DNA of 40,924 bases from SIG440 sp045532055 (GTDB lineage Bacteria > Bacillota > Clostridia > Monoglobales > Monoglobaceae), in NCBI GenBank assembly GCA_045532055.1, contig JAZSFF010000043.1:1-40924 (forward strand), read 5' to 3'. Position numbers and translations under genes: made by a program. The notes under the pieces are model-generated. The model saw only the letters and a list, made by a program, of their open reading frames with translations. It ran no database searches and had not been told where the DNA came from. How positions within the stretch are numbered: the first letter of the stretch is position 1; each line of letters begins with the position of its first letter. This document shows, in pieces, positions 36,820-40,924 of this stretch.

Positions 36820-37905
36820 TTATTCTTTCCACAACTTAATCTTGCCAGAATTATGAAGACCAACCAAAATGGTGACGGTTATCGGCAAGATAATCATTCC
36901 GGCAAAGCCCAGCCACAGGTAACCAAGGTATATGGCAATCAGGGTTACAAGGGGGTTGAGTCCAAGCTGGTCGCCCACAATTTTGGGTTCGGCAAAGTTT
37001 CTTACCACAAGGACAACCAGATAGACAACGATAAGACCGATACCCACAAAGTAGTTTTGTGTAATGAGAGAGAATATTGCCCAGGGGATAAGTATTCCAC
37101 CGGTACCTATAACGGGGAAGATATCTGCAAAAGCGATTATTGCTGCAATACCTATCGCGTTGTCAATTTTGAGGATGGAAAGACCTATTGAAAGCTCAGC
37201 AAAGGTGAGAAGCCATATTATGAGATATGCCCTCAAATAACCAAGAGCTGTTTTTCCAAGGTGTTTTTTTGCGTCACTTAAGAAGTTGGCAGTCTTCTGA
37301 GGGAGTTGGTTCTTTATGAAAGTGACAACACCGCCATAATTCATGCTGATGAAGATGGAAGAAAGTATTGCAAACACAAAGGATATAAAGAAGAAAGGTA
37401 TGCGCGTGGTGGTGTTTGCAAGAATTGAAACCATCCGTGACGAGATGCTAAGGATAAAGCTTCGAATATTATCCAGGGTGCTTTCCAGCATGGAATAAAT
37501 CTGTGCAAGGGTTTCGGGAGAAATCCTTGCCGCAAGGTCTGTAAGAGATGTGTTGAGGTTGGCGAGAAATGGTGCAATGCTATTGTCATAATAGCCGGGC
37601 AGGTCGGCGAAAACCTCGCGGATAGAACTGATGATTTTTGCGCCAAGCCCCCATATAAGCAAAACGATAAGTGCATATTCCAAAACAAGAACGATGACGG
37701 CACATAGCTTGCGGTTGATTTTGGTAACCTTGCATATACCGTTGACCCATGGATTAACCGAAAAGGCAATCACAAAACCGATTATAAAGGGCATAAGCCA
37801 CTTTGCCACATAGTTGAGACACAAAAAAACCAGAAGGGACACAGTGGCATAATATAAAATGTTTATTATAAATTCTCTGCGTTGTTCAGTGCGTGGATTT
37901 TGCAT
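36820..37905 (-). CDS. ytvI: AI-2E/YtvI-type membrane protein
   Basis: This 361-residue polytopic protein (about seven or eight helices) resembles the AI-2E transporter superfamily, particularly YtvI, a sporulation-linked permease-like membrane protein. Motifs include PFIIGFVIAFSVNPWV, FFFISFVFAILSSIFISMNYG, GYLRAYLIIWLLTFAELSIGL, ADIFPVIGTGGILIPWAI, and GLNPLVTLIAIYLGYLWLGFAGMIILPI. I start at ATG 37905 with AAAGGTG upstream; a GTG start four codons earlier lies in the ribosome site. A clear promoter lies at 38003-38031. The YtvI call suggests a spore former but is not proof. Confidence 0.85.
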   Translation of the reverse strand: MQNPRTEQRREFIINILYYATVSLLVFLCLNYVAKWLMPFIIGFVIAFSVNPWVNGICKVTKINRKLCAVIVLVLEYALIVLLIWGLGAKIISSIREVFADLPGYYDNSIAPFLANLNTSLTDLAARISPETLAQIYSMLESTLDNIRSFILSISSRMVSILANTTTRIPFFFISFVFAILSSIFISMNYGGVVTFIKNQLPQKTANFLSDAKKHLGKTALGYLRAYLIIWLLTFAELSIGLSILKIDNAIGIAAIIAFADIFPVIGTGGILIPWAIFSLITQNYFVGIGLIVVYLVVLVVRNFAEPKIVGDQLGLNPLVTLIAIYLGYLWLGFAGMIILPITVTILVGLHNSGKIKLWKE

Positions 37906-38002
37906 TTGTTTCAGCACCTTTCTTTTTGGAGGTTACAAATTTCCCTTGGGATATATGTAAAATGTTGTTTAAAGCTCTTTGTACAAGTACAATTACAGAA
38001 TT

Positions 38003-38031
38003 ATTATTGCACAAAACCCAGTGTTTGTCAA
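38003..38031 (-). promoter_or_regulatory. Promoter of ytvI
   Basis: Minus-strand TTGACA (38026-38031), 17-bp spacer, AATAAT (38003-38008) preceded by TGC. Confidence 0.65.
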
Positions 38032-38089
38032 GGCTTGGGCAAGGGTGCGTGGTGTCGGTTTTTTGGTGGGGATTTTTTGAATTAAGTAC

Positions 38090-38118
38090 TTGAATAGTTA
38101 GAAAAGATATGATATACT
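38090..38118 (+). promoter_or_regulatory. Promoter of the 38158 gene, possibly of pyrH-frr-uppS
   Basis: TTGAAT (38090-38095), 17-bp spacer, TATACT (38113-38118) preceded by TGA. No terminator is seen between 38158 and cdsA except the hairpin at 40732. Confidence 0.7.
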
Positions 38119-38157
38119 TTTAAATAATAATCAAATGCAGAAAGGATGCTTTGACTC

Positions 38158-38625
38158 ATGAAAAGCAAATCACATATATCAGGCAAAACAAAAAAGATTC
38201 TTCTGGGCACAGGAATTGTGTTCGGTACAGTATTGGTTTTTATTGTTTCCTTTTTCCTGTCCTTTAGTCTTATTATCAATCCCATAAGTTTTGTGCCTGT
38301 AGGCAATGGTGAACTGGCAGAGGAAAATCAGGAACTGAAAGAACAGATACAGACCCTTGAGGATGAGGTTGAGGTTTTGAACACAACTGTTGAAAGATAC
38401 AAGAACTCAGCATCAGAAACCATTATAGTTCAGGAAGTTCCTACGGTTACAACCCCGGTCCAGAGCAGTACCAACACTCAGCAGAGCAGTGGCACAAATA
38501 ATAGTGGTGGTTCAGTAGAGGTTCAGGAAGAAAATGATTTTTCACCGGAGACAGTTACAACACCTGAGTCCGGTATTGTGCCCGAGGTGGAGCCGGATAT
38601 TACGGTTATAGATATTTCTGAATAA
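38158..38625 (+). CDS. Membrane-anchored coiled-coil protein of unknown function
   Basis: This 155-residue protein has a basic N-terminus (KSKSHISGKTKK), one membrane helix (about 13-42), a short coiled coil (about 53-82, EENQELKEQIQTLEDEVEVLNTTVERY) and a long Ser/Thr/Gln/Glu-rich disordered tail (about 83-155). The order basic head, helix, coiled coil, outside tail resembles FtsL/DivIC-like or MreC-like membrane proteins, but no family signature is clear, and it is not assigned. AAAGGA precedes ATG 38158. It is followed by pyrH after 35 nt and probably is the first gene of the pyrH-frr-uppS-cdsA operon. Confidence 0.75.
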   Translation: MKSKSHISGKTKKILLGTGIVFGTVLVFIVSFFLSFSLIINPISFVPVGNGELAEENQELKEQIQTLEDEVEVLNTTVERYKNSASETIIVQEVPTVTTPVQSSTNTQQSSGTNNSGGSVEVQEENDFSPETVTTPESGIVPEVEPDITVIDISE

Positions 38626-38660
38626 TTTTTGTTTCAAATATATTTTTGGAGGGAAAACCA

Positions 38661-39365
38661 ATGGCAATAAAATACAAAAGAGTAATGCTTAAGATAAGCG
38701 GCGAGGCACTTGCCGGCGAAAAGGGTTTCGGTCTTGACAGCGCCACTGTTACAAGCATTGCGGCAAAGATTAAAGAATGTTCTGAAATGGGTTGCGAAAT
38801 CGCAATAGTTGTAGGCGGCGGCAACTTCTGGAGAGGAAGAACCGGCGAGGGTATGGACAGAAGCCGTGCAGACCATATGGGTATGCTTGCCACTGTTATC
38901 AATTCACTGGCACTTCTTGATGCCCTTGAACAGCAAGGGGTTGCAGCAAGGGTTCAGACCGCCATTGAGATGCGTCAGATTGCAGAGCCTTATATAAGAC
39001 TTAAGGCAATGCGTCATCTGGAAAAAGGCAGAGTTGTTATATTTGCTTGTGGCACTGGCAATCCATTCTTCTCAACAGATACAACTGCGGCACTTAGAGC
39101 TGCTGAAATTGATGCAGAAATTATTCTGCTCGCAAAAAAGGTTGACGCGGTTTATGACAGTGACCCGCACATCAATCCAAATGCTGTGAAGTTTGACAAA
39201 CTCAGCTACATAGATGTTCTTAACCGTGGTCTTGGCGTTATGGACTCAACGGCTACATCACTTTGTATGGATAACAACATTCCTATTCTGGTGTTTGGTC
39301 TCAATGACCCCGAAAACATAAAAAGGGCAATAAATGGTGAGGAAATAGGCACCATCGTAAAATAA
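38661..39365 (+). CDS. pyrH: UMP kinase
   Basis: This 234-residue amino-acid-kinase-fold enzyme phosphorylates UMP to UDP. The opening IKYKRVMLKISGEALAG is the family start, and VVGGGNFWRGR, DHMGMLATVINSLAL, GTGNPFFSTDTTAALRA, LAKKVDAVYDSDPHINP and TATSLCMDNNIPILVF follow. I use ATG 38661 because GGAGGG is 8 nt upstream; a frame from 38646 would begin inside the ribosome site. It lies upstream of frr and uppS in the usual order, though rpsB and tsf are not next to it here. UMP kinase is usually inhibited by UTP and activated by GTP, from family knowledge. Confidence 0.97.
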   Translation: MAIKYKRVMLKISGEALAGEKGFGLDSATVTSIAAKIKECSEMGCEIAIVVGGGNFWRGRTGEGMDRSRADHMGMLATVINSLALLDALEQQGVAARVQTAIEMRQIAEPYIRLKAMRHLEKGRVVIFACGTGNPFFSTDTTAALRAAEIDAEIILLAKKVDAVYDSDPHINPNAVKFDKLSYIDVLNRGLGVMDSTATSLCMDNNIPILVFGLNDPENIKRAINGEEIGTIVK

Positions 39366-39401
39366 ACGTTTAAAAATTCGTTGAAAGGCAGATGAAATTT
39401 C

Positions 39402-39944
39402 ATGAAAAATGCAGAGAATAAAATGGAAAAAGCCATAGCTGTTCTTCAGGCAGACTTGGCAGCAATCAGAGCAGGCCGTGCAAACCCTGCAATACTTGAC
39501 AAAGTATCAGTTGAATATTACGGAGTACCAACGCCTGTTCAGCAGGTGGGAACTGTGGCTGTTCCTGAACCAAGAACAATTACAATTCAGCCTTGGGATG
39601 CGTCAATCCTTAAGGAAATCGAAAAGGCAATCCTTAAGTCTGATATTGGCATTACACCCAGCAACGACGGCAAGACCATCCGCCTCAACTTCCCTCCTCT
39701 TACCGAAGAGAGAAGAAAAGAACTGGTTAAAGGCATCTCAAAGCGTGGTGAGGAAGGTAAAGTTGCTATCCGTAACATAAGACGTGATGCGTTGGAAGGC
39801 TTTAAGAAGCAGAAGAAAGACGGCGAAATCACCGAGGATGACCTCAAAAATCTGGAAACTCAGATTCAGAAACTTACCGACAAGTTTGTGGCACAGGTTG
39901 ACACCGTAATCAGTGCAAAAGAAAAAGAAATCTTAGAGGTATAG
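39402..39944 (+). CDS. frr: Ribosome recycling factor
   Basis: This 180-residue tRNA-mimic protein splits post-termination ribosomes with EF-G. Domain I helices flank a domain II segment near residues 31-105. LAAIRAGRANPAILDKVSVEYYGVPTPVQQV, EPRTITIQPWD, PPLTEERRKELVKGI and RNIRRDALEGFKK are diagnostic. The N-terminus is a few residues shorter than in E. coli, which is common. It lies 36 nt downstream of pyrH and 6 nt upstream of uppS in a conserved cluster. The ribosome site GAAAGGCAG precedes the ATG. The frame is intact. Confidence 0.97.
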   Translation: MKNAENKMEKAIAVLQADLAAIRAGRANPAILDKVSVEYYGVPTPVQQVGTVAVPEPRTITIQPWDASILKEIEKAILKSDIGITPSNDGKTIRLNFPPLTEERRKELVKGISKRGEEGKVAIRNIRRDALEGFKKQKKDGEITEDDLKNLETQIQKLTDKFVAQVDTVISAKEKEILEV

Positions 39945-39950
39945 AGCCTT

Positions 39951-40691
39951 ATGTTTTTTAAAAGAGCAAAAAAGCGGGAAAAGCTTGACCCCAACAACAT
40001 TCCTCAGCATATTGGGATTATTATGGACGGCAACGGTCGGTGGGCGTCAAGGCGAGGTCTTCCCAGAAGTGCCGGACACCGGGCAGGTGCGGAAACTCTT
40101 AAAAAAATAGTGGTTTATTGCAACAAAATAGGTGTCAAGTGTGTGACGGCTTATGCTTTCTCGACCGAGAACTGGAACAGACCTAAGAGCGAAGTTGACG
40201 CTTTGATGGATTTGCTTTACAACTATCTGCAGCAGGTGGAGGAGCAGTTTGGGGGAACCAACGTTATTTTGAAGGTAATCGGTGACAGGAGTGCACTCTC
40301 TGACAAGATAAATGCTGCCATTGACCATGCGGAGGAATATACCTCCAAGCATACGGGACTTGTGCTGAACGTGGCGCTTAATTACGGCGGCAGAGCGGAG
40401 ATTACCGATGCGGCAAAGAACCTTGCAGACCAGATTGCAAAGGGAAAACGAAATCTCAAGGATGTGTCTGAAAAGGATTTGTCAGAGCTTATGTACACCC
40501 ATGATGTGCCGGAGGTGGATTTGATTATCCGTCCCAGCGGCGAATACAGGTTGTCCAACTTCTTGTTGTGGCAGGCGGCTTATGCGGAGTTTTGGTTCAG
40601 CAATATCAACTGGCCGGATTTCTCGGAGGGGCATATGCATCAGGCGATACTTGATTATCAAAAGAGAAACCGAAGATTCGGCAAGGTATAA
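39951..40691 (+). CDS. uppS: Isoprenyl transferase (undecaprenyl diphosphate synthase)
   Basis: This 246-residue cis-prenyltransferase makes the C55 lipid carrier for cell-wall synthesis. The catalytic HIGIIMDGNGRWASRRG (Asp26) is followed by GHRAGAETLKKIV, TAYAFSTENWNRPKSEV, LNYGGRAEITDAAK and the C-terminal DLIIRPSGEYRLSNFLLWQAAYAEFWF. Located between frr (6-nt gap) and cdsA, a common arrangement linking translation and envelope lipid genes. The start at 39951 has a GAGGTAtagAG site overlapping the frr end. It ends with TAA at 40691 and is followed by a hairpin before cdsA. Confidence 0.96.
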   Translation: MFFKRAKKREKLDPNNIPQHIGIIMDGNGRWASRRGLPRSAGHRAGAETLKKIVVYCNKIGVKCVTAYAFSTENWNRPKSEVDALMDLLYNYLQQVEEQFGGTNVILKVIGDRSALSDKINAAIDHAEEYTSKHTGLVLNVALNYGGRAEITDAAKNLADQIAKGKRNLKDVSEKDLSELMYTHDVPEVDLIIRPSGEYRLSNFLLWQAAYAEFWFSNINWPDFSEGHMHQAILDYQKRNRRFGKV

Positions 40692-40731
40692 TAGCGGTAC
40701 AAAGAAGCTTTTGGAGATGATTATGGAATTT

Positions 40732-40760
40732 AGGCGGATTTTATATCCGCCTGTTTCTTT
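40732..40760 (+). terminator. Hairpin between uppS and cdsA
   Basis: AGGCGGAT (40732-40739) pairs with ATCCGCCT (40745-40752), then GTTTCTTT. The T-tract is broken, so partial termination before cdsA is more likely than complete stop. Confidence 0.55.
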
Positions 40761-40777
40761 AAATTGGAGGAATACAA

Positions 40778-40924
40778 ATGAAAACAAGAATTATAACGGC
40801 CCTGGTGCTGATTCCGTTGTTGGTTGCGGTTCTGCTTTCCAATGTTTATGTGATTTCGGCGGCGGTTGCCATCATTTCTGTTATGGGACTTTTTGAGTTT
40901 TACAAGGCTACCGGACTGAAAAAA
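40778..40924 (+). CDS. cdsA: Phosphatidate cytidylyltransferase, N-terminal fragment cut by the window end
   Basis: The first 49 residues (MKTRIITALVLIPLLVAVLL and on) show the CdsA opening: a basic start, then membrane helices and ISVMGLFEFYKATG. The enzyme makes CDP-diacylglycerol from phosphatidate and CTP in the cytoplasmic membrane. It starts at ATG 40778 after GGAGG (40766-40770) and runs off the window at 40924 in frame. The position after uppS is the conserved one for this gene. The C-terminal CDP-binding signature is outside the window, so the call rests on the start and context. Confidence 0.85.
   Translation, partial: MKTRIITALVLIPLLVAVLLSNVYVISAAVAIISVMGLFEFYKATGLKK

Noticed and set aside
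1..40924. CRISPR array, IS element, prophage or attachment site
   Set aside because: No regularly spaced direct repeats, transposase, integrase or phage structural genes were found.

Overview
The window looks like chromosomal DNA of an anaerobic Gram-positive Clostridia-class bacterium (Eubacteriales/Oscillospirales-like; inferred from gene content, no search was run). The signs are strong purine-rich Shine-Dalgarno sequences, many intrinsic terminators, a T-box leader, a preQ1-I riboswitch, type III glutamine synthetase, a Na+-pumping decarboxylase, PPi-type phosphofructokinase, an SdpRI module, a YtvI-like protein and an SLH-domain surface protein. No insertion sequence, prophage or CRISPR array was seen. 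Most promoters I could assign have exactly 17 bp between the hexamers, often with an extended -10 TGn.

Layout. 1-757: no conventional gene up to 580, but dense hairpins (75-321), then a promoter, a rod-like structured RNA with mutually exclusive antiterminator and terminator hairpins (399-560), and an unrecognised 58-residue ORF. 864-4805: sodium pump decarboxylase operon (gamma-like subunit, biotin carrier, beta subunit with an exported N-terminal domain, alpha carboxyltransferase). 4844-5135: tRNA-Met and tRNA-Glu. 5173-8782: purC, a YgjV-like membrane protein, a D-2-hydroxyacid dehydrogenase and an MsmX/UgpC-type ABC ATPase. 9055-12705: DnaA-box-like cluster at the gyrA 3' end, gyrA, comF and a small ribbon-helix-helix-like gene overlapping comF. 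12839-15489: metY, a DUF4830-like protein and an rRNA pseudouridine synthase. 15574-16580: Phd/Doc-type toxin-antitoxin pair and a 4-oxalocrotonate tautomerase-like protein.

16624-18497: sdpR-sdpI-cation diffusion facilitator operon with twin operators bracketing its promoter. 18600-21364: tRNA-Trp, rpsT, and glnN behind a promoter-proximal terminator. 21414-24026: an HTH-cupin-acyl-CoA synthetase fusion controlled by a T-box leader, an unusual target. 24141-26942: NlpC/P60 hydrolase, a free-standing ComEC-like metallo-beta-lactamase domain protein and holA. 26983-31522: alaS-hinT-gltA on the minus strand. 31615-34367: SDR-preQ1 riboswitch-queT, divergent from PPi-phosphofructokinase with a perfect palindrome between them. 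34367-38031: glycoside-hydrolase-like SLH protein, Cu/Zn-type superoxide dismutase and ytvI. 38090-40924: unknown membrane coiled-coil protein, then pyrH-frr-uppS-cdsA (cdsA cut by the window end).

The most interesting parts are the T-box plus regulator-enzyme fusion, the putative switch RNA before the 58-residue ORF, the glnN leader terminator, and several unusually clean operator architectures. Starts were re-chosen by Shine-Dalgarno position for many genes, including three apparent TTG starts (glnN, the NlpC/P60 gene and the phosphofructokinase).
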